This document shows positions 35,241-43,114 of a DNA stretch of 64,000 nucleotides, one piece after another. Below the pieces are notes generated by a model. The model was given only the letters and a program-made list of their open reading frames with translations. It ran no database searches and was not told the DNA's origin. The DNA comes from Prevotella sp. (GTDB lineage Bacteria; Bacteroidota; Bacteroidia; Bacteroidales; Bacteroidaceae): contig JAILHK010000034.1 in NCBI GenBank assembly GCA_024695815.1, positions 124,001-188,000 of the forward strand, given 5' to 3'. Every line of letters starts with the position of its first letter. Position 1 is the stretch's first letter. A program made the position numbers and the translations under genes.

Positions 35241-36311
35241 TTATTTCTTGTTTTGTTTGTCAGACCACTTCTTCAGGCGCTTATACTCCTTTTTGGTGAG
35301 TCGCATGAATGAACCATGCTGAGGAGCTGTGACGCCTTCTATATCTACCGGATCGCGGAAGTTGCGCAGGTTCTCGTCGGCCTTGCAGATGCGGTAGTGC
35401 TTGGGTCTGTCGCTGTATTGAATATAGGCCACACGCCAAGTCTTGTCGCCCATCAGCTGGAAGGCGCTCGAGCCTTCGCACTTCTTCTTTCCTTCAAACG
35501 ATACGTAGTCGTCTTCTACGGGTTCGCTCCATCCGTGGGTCAAGTGCTTCGATGTGGCGGTATAGATGCCCGGCTTGCCTCCTTCTTTCTTAATCAGCAT
35601 GTGATAGAGACCATCAGACAGCAGGTTGATGTCGGCATCGATGGTGGCATAGCCCCAGTCGAACAGTAACTTTGGCTGAGTCAGTCTGGTAAACGATTTG
35701 TCGGCATAGCTGTAGTACATGCGGTCGTAGGCCTCTTCTGCGCGGTTCCACATAGAGTAGTAGATAAAGTAACCGCCTTTCTCTCCGTTCTCCCATGTGT
35801 AGCTGGGGTCCCAAAAAATCTGTGGTGCCCATACACGGTTGATGGTGCTCCAATCCTTATAGACACTGGTAGCGTTGGCATCGGAGAAGATGCTGGTGCC
35901 TTTGCGATAGTCGAAAGTGACACTGGTCCAGTGAATCAGATCGTCGCTTTTCAGCAGGTCGATACCGTAGTTGTCCCACACGTGGCTCTTGGCTACGCAC
36001 ATATCGGTGGTCACCATCACAAAGCCTTTGCCATCGTAGCTTCGGGTGATGTAGGCATCACGCTGGCCGCCCTCTATGCGGGCATGCTCTTTAGGGTCCA
36101 TGATGGCCTTGCCGTCCAGCACATCCTCGTAGTGGCAGCCATCTCGGCTCAGGGCGTATGCCGTGTACTCACCTTGGTCACTCATGTGACAATACAGGTA
36201 ACCGTAGTTTCCTTTTTGGATGTTTTGGGCATTGGCTGACGGTGTGGCTATAATCAGTATAGCGATAATACTTAGTATGTTGCAGAATCTATTCCAGTTT
36301 CTTACATCCAT
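35241..36311 (-). CDS. GH43-like secreted glycosidase, single five-bladed domain
   Basis: A 356-residue exported protein starting MDVRNWNRFC, with a hydrophobic signal segment up to ANAQ (residue 29). The frame extends 18 codons further, but that part lies over the promoter. The five-bladed propeller shows the three acidic residues of the GH43 scheme: Asp85 in GQRDAYI, Asp227 in TIDADINL, and Glu279 in KCEGSSAF. It is clearly related to the N-terminal half of the divergent gene at 36492. The substrate is probably an arabinose- or xylose-containing side chain, with no certainty on specificity. Confidence 0.82.
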   Translation of the reverse strand: MDVRNWNRFCNILSIIAILIIATPSANAQNIQKGNYGYLYCHMSDQGEYTAYALSRDGCHYEDVLDGKAIMDPKEHARIEGGQRDAYITRSYDGKGFVMVTTDMCVAKSHVWDNYGIDLLKSDDLIHWTSVTFDYRKGTSIFSDANATSVYKDWSTINRVWAPQIFWDPSYTWENGEKGGYFIYYSMWNRAEEAYDRMYYSYADKSFTRLTQPKLLFDWGYATIDADINLLSDGLYHMLIKKEGGKPGIYTATSKHLTHGWSEPVEDDYVSFEGKKKCEGSSAFQLMGDKTWRVAYIQYSDRPKHYRICKADENLRNFRDPVDIEGVTAPQHGSFMRLTKKEYKRLKKWSDKQNKK

Positions 36312-36352
36312 TTTAAGCAGTCTTTTAATAATGTTCTTCTGTAACTTTGCTG

Positions 36353-36432
36353 CAAAAATACACATTTTCTATTGAATAGCCAAAGAATAGTCCGAAAACC
36401 TTTTGCTATCTCATCCTTTTTCAGTACCTTTG
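36353..36432. promoter_or_regulatory. Divergent promoters of the two GH43-type genes
   Basis: Reverse: TATTTTTG (36353-36360) with TTTG at 36381-36384, spacer 20. Forward: TTTG (36402-36405), spacer 19, then TACCTTTG (36425-36432). A forward TAACTTTG also occurs at 36342-36349, pointing away from the reverse gene. Confidence 0.75.
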
Positions 36433-36491
36433 CCTACTGAATGATAATCAAGTTCACTAAAACGAATTCAAACTAACTATCATAAACAATT

Positions 36492-38447
36492 ATGTGTACT
36501 ACAAAATCTCTATTGATGGCCCTATTTATGGTCGCATCAGTATGTCCAGCGTCTGCGCAGAAAGCAAAGCAGCCCGTGGCGTTGGAACCGCAGGACCCCA
36601 ATGAGATGGTGTCCTATCTCTTCACCTACTTCAATAGTAATGACCCTAAGGACGAGCAGATTTGCTACGCCTTGAGTGACGATGGCTACAACTACACACC
36701 GCTGAACGATGGTATGCCTGTGATTGAGAGCGACACCATTGCACTGACACAGTGTGTGCGCGATCCTCACATCCTTCGTGGCGAAGATGGTAAGACCTTT
36801 TATATGGTGGTCACCGACATGCGCTCATCGTTGGGATGGAGCAGTAATCGCGGTATGGTATTGCTGAAGTCAACAGACCTCGTCAACTGGCAGCACTCCA
36901 CCATCAACTTTCCCACACGTTATACCAAGAAGTGGAAGAACGTGATTCGTGTGTGGGCACCAGAGACCATCTACGACCGTAAGGCTGGCAAGTATATGGT
37001 GTTCTATTCACTACGTACCAGCGACCACGGCTCTTACGATAAGATCTATTATCAGTATGCCAACAAGGACTTCACCGATCTGGAGGGCGAACCTCAGTGG
37101 TTGTTCGACGCCGGCAATGCCACCATCGATGGAGACATCGTCTATAACGATGCCGACCAGATGTATCATCTCTTCTATAAACAAGAGTCGGGTAGGGGCA
37201 TCTACCAAGCTGTTGCCAAGAACCTCACCGACAAGTGGCAGATGATTGGCGGTAATGTAGAGCAGACCAAAGAGAGCGTTGAGGGTGTTGGCGTCTGCAA
37301 AGCCATTGATGGAAAGTCGTGGATTATCATGTACGACTGTTATGGCAATGGCCATTATCAGTTCTGTAAGTCGGAAGACCTGAAGACCTTTAAGTTCGTG
37401 CAGAACACAGAGATGCGTGGTAAGTTCACACCCCGTCACGGAACCATCATCCCCATTACCCGTGCAGAGAAAGAGCGTCTTTTAAAGGCGTTCCCTAATC
37501 ACAAGCAACCCATCCTCAGTGGCTTCCATGCCGATCCTGAGGTGCTCTATTCCAGCAAGACTAAGAAGTACTACATCTATAGCACCACCGACGGCACCCC
37601 TGGTTGGGGCGGTCACGACTTCAGCGTCTTCTCATCCGACAACCTCATCGACTGGAAGGATGAAGGAAAGATGCTCGACGTGAAAGGCGATCAGGTAAAG
37701 TGGGCCACTGGCAATGCCTGGGCTCCTTGCATCATCGAGAAGAAAGGCAAGTATTATTTCTATTTCTCTGCTCATAACCCCAAGACCAATCGTAAGGAGA
37801 TTGGCGTCGCCGTGAGCGATAGTCCAACAGGTCCATTTGTGGACAGTGGTGCGCCTATCATCACCGACAACGACCGTCCTCAGGAGGCTCGTGGCGGACA
37901 AGCCATCGATGTGGATGTGTTTAAGGATCCGAAGAGTGGCAAGTACTACCTGTACTGGGGCAACGGCTTTATGGCTGGCGCCGAGTTGAACGACGATATG
38001 TGCTCTGTGAAGAAAGAGACCATCACTCACATGACACCTCAGGGAGGCAACCTTCAGACATGGGCTTTCCGCGAGGGCGCCTATGTGTTCTATCGCAAGG
38101 GCACTTATTACTTCATGTGGAGTGTCGACGATACTGGCTCGCCTAATTACCATGTGTGCTATGGCACCAGTAAGTCGCCCCTCGGACCTATCAGCATTGA
38201 TGAGCAGAACTACTTGGTTATTAAGCAGAAACCTGAGGATAAAATCTATGGCACAGCCCATAACTCGGTGCTGCAGCTTCCTGGTAAGGACGAGTGGTAC
38301 ATTGTTTACCACCGCATCAACAAAAACTATGTGAACCATGAGCCAGGCATTCACCGCGAGGTATGTATTGACCGTATGACATTCGATAAGAAAGGACGCA
38401 TCATTCCCGTCACTCCGACATTGGATGGGCCGGCACCTTTGAAATAA
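36492..38447 (+). CDS. Two-domain GH43-type secreted glycosidase
   Basis: A 651-residue exported protein with a signal peptide ending near ASA (residue 22) and two GH43-type propellers. Domain 1 (about 35-325) has Asp91 in CVRDPHIL, TIDGDIVY and VEGVGVCKA. Domain 2 (about 335-650) has FHADPEVLY, AIDVDVFKD and REGAYVFYRKG. Both domains keep the three acidic positions, so both may be active. Domain 1 is most like the divergent gene at 35241. Arabinan, arabinoxylan or galactan side chains are the likely targets; the exact bond is not readable. Confidence 0.85.
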   Translation: MCTTKSLLMALFMVASVCPASAQKAKQPVALEPQDPNEMVSYLFTYFNSNDPKDEQICYALSDDGYNYTPLNDGMPVIESDTIALTQCVRDPHILRGEDGKTFYMVVTDMRSSLGWSSNRGMVLLKSTDLVNWQHSTINFPTRYTKKWKNVIRVWAPETIYDRKAGKYMVFYSLRTSDHGSYDKIYYQYANKDFTDLEGEPQWLFDAGNATIDGDIVYNDADQMYHLFYKQESGRGIYQAVAKNLTDKWQMIGGNVEQTKESVEGVGVCKAIDGKSWIIMYDCYGNGHYQFCKSEDLKTFKFVQNTEMRGKFTPRHGTIIPITRAEKERLLKAFPNHKQPILSGFHADPEVLYSSKTKKYYIYSTTDGTPGWGGHDFSVFSSDNLIDWKDEGKMLDVKGDQVKWATGNAWAPCIIEKKGKYYFYFSAHNPKTNRKEIGVAVSDSPTGPFVDSGAPIITDNDRPQEARGGQAIDVDVFKDPKSGKYYLYWGNGFMAGAELNDDMCSVKKETITHMTPQGGNLQTWAFREGAYVFYRKGTYYFMWSVDDTGSPNYHVCYGTSKSPLGPISIDEQNYLVIKQKPEDKIYGTAHNSVLQLPGKDEWYIVYHRINKNYVNHEPGIHREVCIDRMTFDKKGRIIPVTPTLDGPAPLK

Positions 38448-38454
38448 TAAAAAA

Positions 38455-38488
38455 AAAAGGATTCTGTCAACAGACGGAATCCTTTTTT
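38455..38488. terminator. Bidirectional terminator between two GH43 genes
   Basis: AAAAGGATTCTGTC (38455-38468) pairs with GACGGAATCCTTTT (38473-38486), one G-T pair and a 4-base loop, flanked by long A and T runs. It serves both convergent genes. Confidence 0.88.
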
Positions 38489-38498
38489 GTTTGACGCC

Positions 38499-39497
38499 TT
38501 AATCTAGGTAAGGCCATTGGTCTTCAGACCATTTGATAGGACGCTGGATGAGAATGGCGCCACCATTGTATTTCGTGGCGTATCCATGACATACGAACCA
38601 GCTCTCGCCATTCCAATCGTAGGCTGCACAATGGCCTGCAGCTTCATACTCCTTTTTGTCGCCTTCGAAAAACAGGTTACCTCCGCCTTCCAGCATGTTG
38701 CGTCCTTGTTTGTCGGTGTAGGGGCCTGCCACGTCTTTCGAACGTCCCACAGCAACACGGTAGTTGCTCTTTGCACCGCGACAGCAGTAGTCCCATGACA
38801 CGAAGAGGTAGTAGTAGCCGCCATGTTTCAGTATGAAAGGTGCCTCAATGGCATTGCGACCGGCATATTTCGACGTGGGATTCTCTGCTGCGTGAGGGTC
38901 GTTGGGCAGATGGCGACGAGCAATTGTTACTGGCTTCGAAGCCAGGTGCATGGTCGTGTCAAGTTTTGCTATTTGAATGCCATCCCAAAACGAGCCCCAT
39001 GTTATCCAGGGCTGGTCGTTGTCGTCGATGACAAAGTTTGGATCAATGGCGTTCCATTGGTCTCTTTTCTCTTTTGAGACAACGATACAGCCGCAGTCTT
39101 CCCATCTTCCGTTCAGCACCTTGGCCGACATCAGACCGATTGCTGACGTGTTCTTTCCGAAGGTAGAACAGCTGTAGGCCAGCCACCATTGTTCGTGCCA
39201 TTTGATGACATCGGGTGCCCAGACGTGGTTTTTGAATCCAGGCACAGAATCGTGTGTCCAGGCAGGAAGGTCTTCAATATAAGGACTTGCCTGCACGGTC
39301 CATGTCTTACGGTCGCGCGAGGTGGCCCACTGCACGCCGATGCCTGTAGAGAGCAGGTAGTAAGTACCGTTTTCATAAGCCATGACTGGGTCGTGTGCCA
39401 TGATGGTGTCGCTTGTGAAAGCCATGCGACGTGGGCGTTGAGCCTCGGCCGTAGCGCAACAGGCAGCGATACATAGTAGTGCTAGTAATTTTTTCAT
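38499..39497 (-). CDS. GH43 family protein, arabinan endo-1,5-alpha-L-arabinosidase-like
   Basis: A secreted enzyme of 332 residues with a signal peptide ending TAEAQ (residue 20). The GH43 triad is Asp36 in AHDPVMAYENG, Asp152 in NAIDPNFV, and Glu218 in GRNAIEAPFI. The layout, with the WAPDV stretch and the HCAAYDWNGESWFVCHGY ending, resembles endo-arabinanases acting on the arabinan side chains of pectin. It is a single-gene unit, convergent to the two-domain GH43 gene. Confidence 0.87.
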   Translation of the reverse strand: MKKLLALLCIAACCATAEAQRPRRMAFTSDTIMAHDPVMAYENGTYYLLSTGIGVQWATSRDRKTWTVQASPYIEDLPAWTHDSVPGFKNHVWAPDVIKWHEQWWLAYSCSTFGKNTSAIGLMSAKVLNGRWEDCGCIVVSKEKRDQWNAIDPNFVIDDNDQPWITWGSFWDGIQIAKLDTTMHLASKPVTIARRHLPNDPHAAENPTSKYAGRNAIEAPFILKHGGYYYLFVSWDYCCRGAKSNYRVAVGRSKDVAGPYTDKQGRNMLEGGGNLFFEGDKKEYEAAGHCAAYDWNGESWFVCHGYATKYNGGAILIQRPIKWSEDQWPYLD

Positions 39498-39556
39498 TTG
39501 CTTTTGTAGTTTGGTTCCTGATGATAGTTTTGATAGTTAATTGATGATTTTACTTG

Positions 39557-39564
39557 CAAATATA
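39557..39564 (-). promoter_or_regulatory. -7 element of the arabinanase-like gene
   Basis: CAAATATA on the forward strand reads TATATTTG on the reverse strand, 59 bp before the start codon at 39497. No matching -33 is seen. Confidence 0.5.
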
Positions 39565-39647
39565 CATTTATTTGAGCGAAAAACCGATAAAGATGCTCTT
39601 TTATTAGTGTAAATTAACCACATTGTGCTTATTTTGTTTCAGTTTTC

Positions 39648-39678
39648 TTTGTTTGAGTCTTGTTTTTTCGTATCTTTG
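39648..39678 (+). promoter_or_regulatory. Promoter of the histidine kinase-purine permease operon
   Basis: TTTG (39648-39651), a 19-bp spacer and TATCTTTG (39671-39678) in the extended context TTTTTTCGTATCTTTGC match the consensus closely. Confidence 0.75.
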
Positions 39679-39706
39679 CAACAAATAATACTAAATTAAT
39701 TGAAGC

Positions 39707-40720
39707 ATGAAATTTTTTAAGGTGTCGTCTTATGTCCTTTTGTCGCTGACATTGCTTTTTATCTCGATGCCTGTGTGGGCCGATGCAGTGCAAATTGATT
39801 CTTTAGCCACACTCAATGAGCTAAGGGCACAAAACGAATTGCTTCAACAGCGTTCACGATTTACAACGGGCGGCTTAGCTATGATTATGACCATTACCGC
39901 CATGTTGGTTTTTCTAGTTGTCAACAATCGCTGGAACCATCGACTGGAAATCAAAAACCGACAATTGGAACGTGAGCGAAACGTGGTTGTGGCGCAGAAC
40001 AAACAGTTGGCAATTGAGCGCGACCGTGCTGAGCAGGCTTTGAGCGTCAAGACGTCTTTCATCCAAAGTATGACCCATGAGATCCGTACACCATTGAACG
40101 CAATTAGTGGTTTCAGTCAGGTGCTGGCTACTCCTGGCATCGAGATTCCACAGGAGGAAAGACTGGACCTCAGTACCCGCATTCAGGAGAATACCAGGCA
40201 ACTTACAACTATCCTTGACGACCTCATCATGATTTCCGATTTGGAGAGCAACTGCACGACACCATCCCTCGAGGACTGTCCTGCCTCTGCTATTGTTGGA
40301 TTTGCTGCCGATGCCTTCCGTCCGCTGGTTCCTGCCACGTTGACATTCAATGTAGAAAGCAAGGTGGATGATGACTTGATTGTCACGACCAATCCGCATA
40401 TGATTAATACCATCCTTCAGAAATTGTTAAGCAATGCGGTGAAGTTTACCAGTCAGGGTGGTATCACGCTCCTTCTCAATCGTACAGACAGCCAACTATG
40501 TATTTCCGTGGTGGATACCGGTCCTGGTATTCCTGTAGATAAGAAAGATTTTGTGTTTGAGCGTTTTTCAAAACTCGACAGTTTTGTTCCTGGCACAGGC
40601 CTTGGTCTCTCTATTGCACGTATGATTGCCGAGCGCATCCATGGCTCTTTGTCCCTGGATACAAGTTATGTTGGTGGAGCAAAGTTTGATCTTGTTATTC
40701 CCATTCATTTCGACTCATGA
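39707..40720 (+). CDS. Sensor histidine kinase with short periplasmic segment
   Basis: A 337-residue kinase: signal peptide (to about residue 25), roughly 28 periplasmic residues, one membrane helix (about 54-73), a coiled-coil linker, then HisKA with His124 in MTHEIRTPLN and an ATPase domain with LQKLLSNAVKF, DTGPGIP and GLGLSIA. It has no response regulator nearby. Its stop codon overlaps the start of the purine permease gene (ATGA), so the two are made together. The HisKA region is closely similar to that of the kinase at 27689. A link between kinase and purine status is inference from the overlap. Confidence 0.88.
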   Translation: MKFFKVSSYVLLSLTLLFISMPVWADAVQIDSLATLNELRAQNELLQQRSRFTTGGLAMIMTITAMLVFLVVNNRWNHRLEIKNRQLERERNVVVAQNKQLAIERDRAEQALSVKTSFIQSMTHEIRTPLNAISGFSQVLATPGIEIPQEERLDLSTRIQENTRQLTTILDDLIMISDLESNCTTPSLEDCPASAIVGFAADAFRPLVPATLTFNVESKVDDDLIVTTNPHMINTILQKLLSNAVKFTSQGGITLLLNRTDSQLCISVVDTGPGIPVDKKDFVFERFSKLDSFVPGTGLGLSIARMIAERIHGSLSLDTSYVGGAKFDLVIPIHFDS

Positions 40721-42000
40721 AAGAAAGATTCCTAGCTTTGATGGGCTTCTCCGTTCATCGCCATAGCCTTAAGACAGAGATTGTTTCTGGTCTGACCACT
40801 TTCACCACCATGGTCTATATTCTGGCATTGTTGCCAGTCATGATAGAGCCGTTAAGAGCTTCGGGCTTTCCCGTTGATACCATGTTCACAGCTTCTATTC
40901 TGGCTACGATTGTGGGCACGCTGCTTATGGCTTTTCTTGCCAAGCGCCCTTTTGGTCAGGCTCCTGGTCTCACACTCAACATCTTTTTCATCCAGACGGT
41001 CTGCCTGTCGTTGGGCTATCCTTGGCAGTTTGCCCTGACGGCCGTTTTGATTGAGGGAATTCTGTTTGTTTTGCTATGTTTAGGAAACCTACGACAGCTC
41101 ATCTTCGAGCTTGTGCCATCTTCGCTGAAGTATGCCATTGCTGCTGGCATCGGTTTTTTTATTGCTATGCTGGGCTTCAAGAGTAGTGGCATGCTGGCCG
41201 AGGGAACCGTCTTCAATCATCTGGAGACGTTGAGCACCCCGACGTCCATTCTCTTCCTCGTTGGACTCATGCTGACAGGACTGTTTGCCATCCTGCGTAT
41301 GAAGGGCGGTCTGCTGCTCAGCATCGTCTCTGTGACGCTTATTGGCATCCCCTTGGGCGTAACCGCGGTCCCCAGCGATGTGTTCTCTTTGCCGGTATCG
41401 CCAGCACCCCTTTTCTGTCAGTTCTCATTAGAATACCTCTTGCTGCCAGATCTCTGGGTCTGTGTGCTTATCATGTTGTTTTTCGATGTCTTTGATAGTC
41501 TGGGAACGATAGTTGGTATCATGGCATGCACCGGACTGATGCGTAAGAATGGTCGTATTCCACATCTGCGTTCTATCATGCTTAGTGATGCGCTTGCCAC
41601 GGTGACGGGTGCATGCCTGGGATGTAGCACCGTGACGACCTATGCCGAGAGTGCTACCGGATTCGCTGAGGGTGGGCGTACGGGTGTTTCCGCTTTTGTC
41701 GTAGCGATTTGTTTCACAGTCAGTCTGTTTCTTGCCCCCATATTCCTAGCCATTCCTGCTGCAGCCACTGCACCAGTAATGGTCATGGCAGGTCTTTATC
41801 TCTTTGGTTCTGTGCGCCATATCTCGCTCACTAATACGAAAGAGATGATGCCAGCTTTCCTTACCATCCTGTTGATGCCTGTCACTGGTAGCATCACCGA
41901 TGGTATCATTGCAGGTCTTTTCTCCTATATCCTTCTGGCTTTCTTAGGCGGGCTGGTGAAACGTATGCTCCATCGTCGTTCTGCATCAGAAAATCAGTAG
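40717..42000 (+). CDS. NCS2 family purine permease (adenine/guanine/hypoxanthine type)
   Basis: Inner-membrane nucleobase transporter of 427 residues with about 12-14 membrane segments. The family marks are an N-terminal GLTTFTTMVYILALLPVM, FGQAPGLTLNIFF and, later, TVTGACLGCSTVTTYAESATGFAEGGRTG, the substrate-site region of PbuG/AzgA-type carriers. It overlaps the histidine kinase by 4 bp and ends with a 7-bp convergent overlap with the chromate transporter gene. Confidence 0.93.
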   Translation: MKERFLALMGFSVHRHSLKTEIVSGLTTFTTMVYILALLPVMIEPLRASGFPVDTMFTASILATIVGTLLMAFLAKRPFGQAPGLTLNIFFIQTVCLSLGYPWQFALTAVLIEGILFVLLCLGNLRQLIFELVPSSLKYAIAAGIGFFIAMLGFKSSGMLAEGTVFNHLETLSTPTSILFLVGLMLTGLFAILRMKGGLLLSIVSVTLIGIPLGVTAVPSDVFSLPVSPAPLFCQFSLEYLLLPDLWVCVLIMLFFDVFDSLGTIVGIMACTGLMRKNGRIPHLRSIMLSDALATVTGACLGCSTVTTYAESATGFAEGGRTGVSAFVVAICFTVSLFLAPIFLAIPAAATAPVMVMAGLYLFGSVRHISLTNTKEMMPAFLTILLMPVTGSITDGIIAGLFSYILLAFLGGLVKRMLHRRSASENQ

Positions 42001-42569
42001 AGCAGCAACAGACCGGCAAATCCGCTCATTGCAATCATTTTGATGGGGTTCACCTTGAAGAACATGGTGCCAACGAAGGTGGCTACAAACAGCATGACGC
42101 TGATTATAAACTGCCACATGTTCTCATCGGGTGAAGAGAAGTTTTCTTTGGTGCACAACAGCAATGTAGCAGCAGCCAACAAACCGACTACGGCAGGGCG
42201 CAGTCCGGTGAAGATTGATTGTACGCTGTTGGTCTTCATGTATTTCATGAACATCTTGCTGATGAGTATCATTAGGATGAATGAAGGCAGCATCAGGGCA
42301 AAGGTAGCTACACCAGAACCAAGTATAGACATGCCTACACCGTAGCCCGCATTATGACAGGCCGTATAGCCGCAATAGGTGGCCGAGTTGATGCCAATAG
42401 GACCGGGCGTCATCTGGCTGACAGCCACGATGTCCGTAAACTGTGACGTTGACATCCATCCCCAGTGATGCACCACCTCGCCTTGAATCAGCGACAACAT
42501 GCCATAGCCTCCGCCAAAGCCGAAGAGACCTATTTCAAAGAATGTAATAAATAGATATAGGTATATCAT
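41994..42569 (-). CDS. chrA: Chromate transporter family half-protein (second)
   Basis: A 191-residue membrane protein starting MIYLYLFITFFEIGLFGFGGGYGM; the frame is open further upstream, but that part covers the preceding gene. The FFEIGLFGFGGGYGMLSLIQGEV and MTPGPIGINSATYCGY motifs mark the CHR family. Short CHR proteins work as pairs, and this one lies 2 bp behind another half. Transport of chromate is the family name's activity; the native substrate in this organism is not known. Confidence 0.88.
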   Translation of the reverse strand: MIYLYLFITFFEIGLFGFGGGYGMLSLIQGEVVHHWGWMSTSQFTDIVAVSQMTPGPIGINSATYCGYTACHNAGYGVGMSILGSGVATFALMLPSFILMILISKMFMKYMKTNSVQSIFTGLRPAVVGLLAAATLLLCTKENFSSPDENMWQFIISVMLFVATFVGTMFFKVNPIKMIAMSGFAGLLLLY

Positions 42570-42571
42570 TA

Positions 42572-43114
42572 TTATATTGTAGGTTTGATGTATTTTCCGT
42601 AGCACCAACCGCAGATGGCTGCTGCCAGGATGATAAAGATAGGCGACACGCCCATCAACCAGATGAGCAGTGCTCCTCCGATGGGAATCCAGCAGTTGGC
42701 CCATGATACGTGAGCGCTCTTAGCCAGATTGAAGGTAGGCACGGCAATGAGTGCCACCACGGCAGGACGGATGCCACGGAAGATAGAAGCTACGATGGGG
42801 TTGTCCTGGAACTCGTGGAAGAACATGGCGATGCCCAGAATAATCAGGAAAGAGGGTAGGGCTGTGCCTAAAGCCGTTGCGATGGCACCACGCAGCTTGT
42901 TCAGTTTGTAACCGATAAATATGCTGGTGTTAATGGCAAACACACCAGGACAACTCTGTGCAATGGCGATGATGTCAAGAAACTCCTCCTTGCTCACCCA
43001 TTGCTTCTTGTTCACCACCTCTTCCTCTATTAAAGGTATCATGGCATATCCACCCCCGAGGGTGAATATGCCAATCTTAAAGAATGTTTTAAATGATTCT
43101 AAATATATGTTCAT
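42572..43114 (-). CDS. chrA: Chromate transporter family half-protein (first)
   Basis: A 180-residue CHR half-protein with FFKIGIFTLGGGYAMIPLIEEEV and QSCPGVFAINTSIFIGY. It overlaps the purL stop by 4 bp (ATGA) and precedes the second half by 2 bp. The two halves are homologous to each other and probably form one heterodimeric carrier. Cotranslation with purL is odd for a metal-oxyanion transporter. Confidence 0.88.
   Translation of the reverse strand: MNIYLESFKTFFKIGIFTLGGGYAMIPLIEEEVVNKKQWVSKEEFLDIIAIAQSCPGVFAINTSIFIGYKLNKLRGAIATALGTALPSFLIILGIAMFFHEFQDNPIVASIFRGIRPAVVALIAVPTFNLAKSAHVSWANCWIPIGGALLIWLMGVSPIFIILAAAICGWCYGKYIKPTI

Noticed and set aside
36312..36365. Extra 18 codons before the GH43-like gene at 35241.
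   Set aside because: They run into the -7 element, and a proper signal peptide begins at the later ATG.
42570..42704. Longer N-terminus for the second chromate-type half-protein.
   Set aside because: The extra 45 residues overlap the first half gene and lack homology; the CHR domain begins right after Met at 42569.
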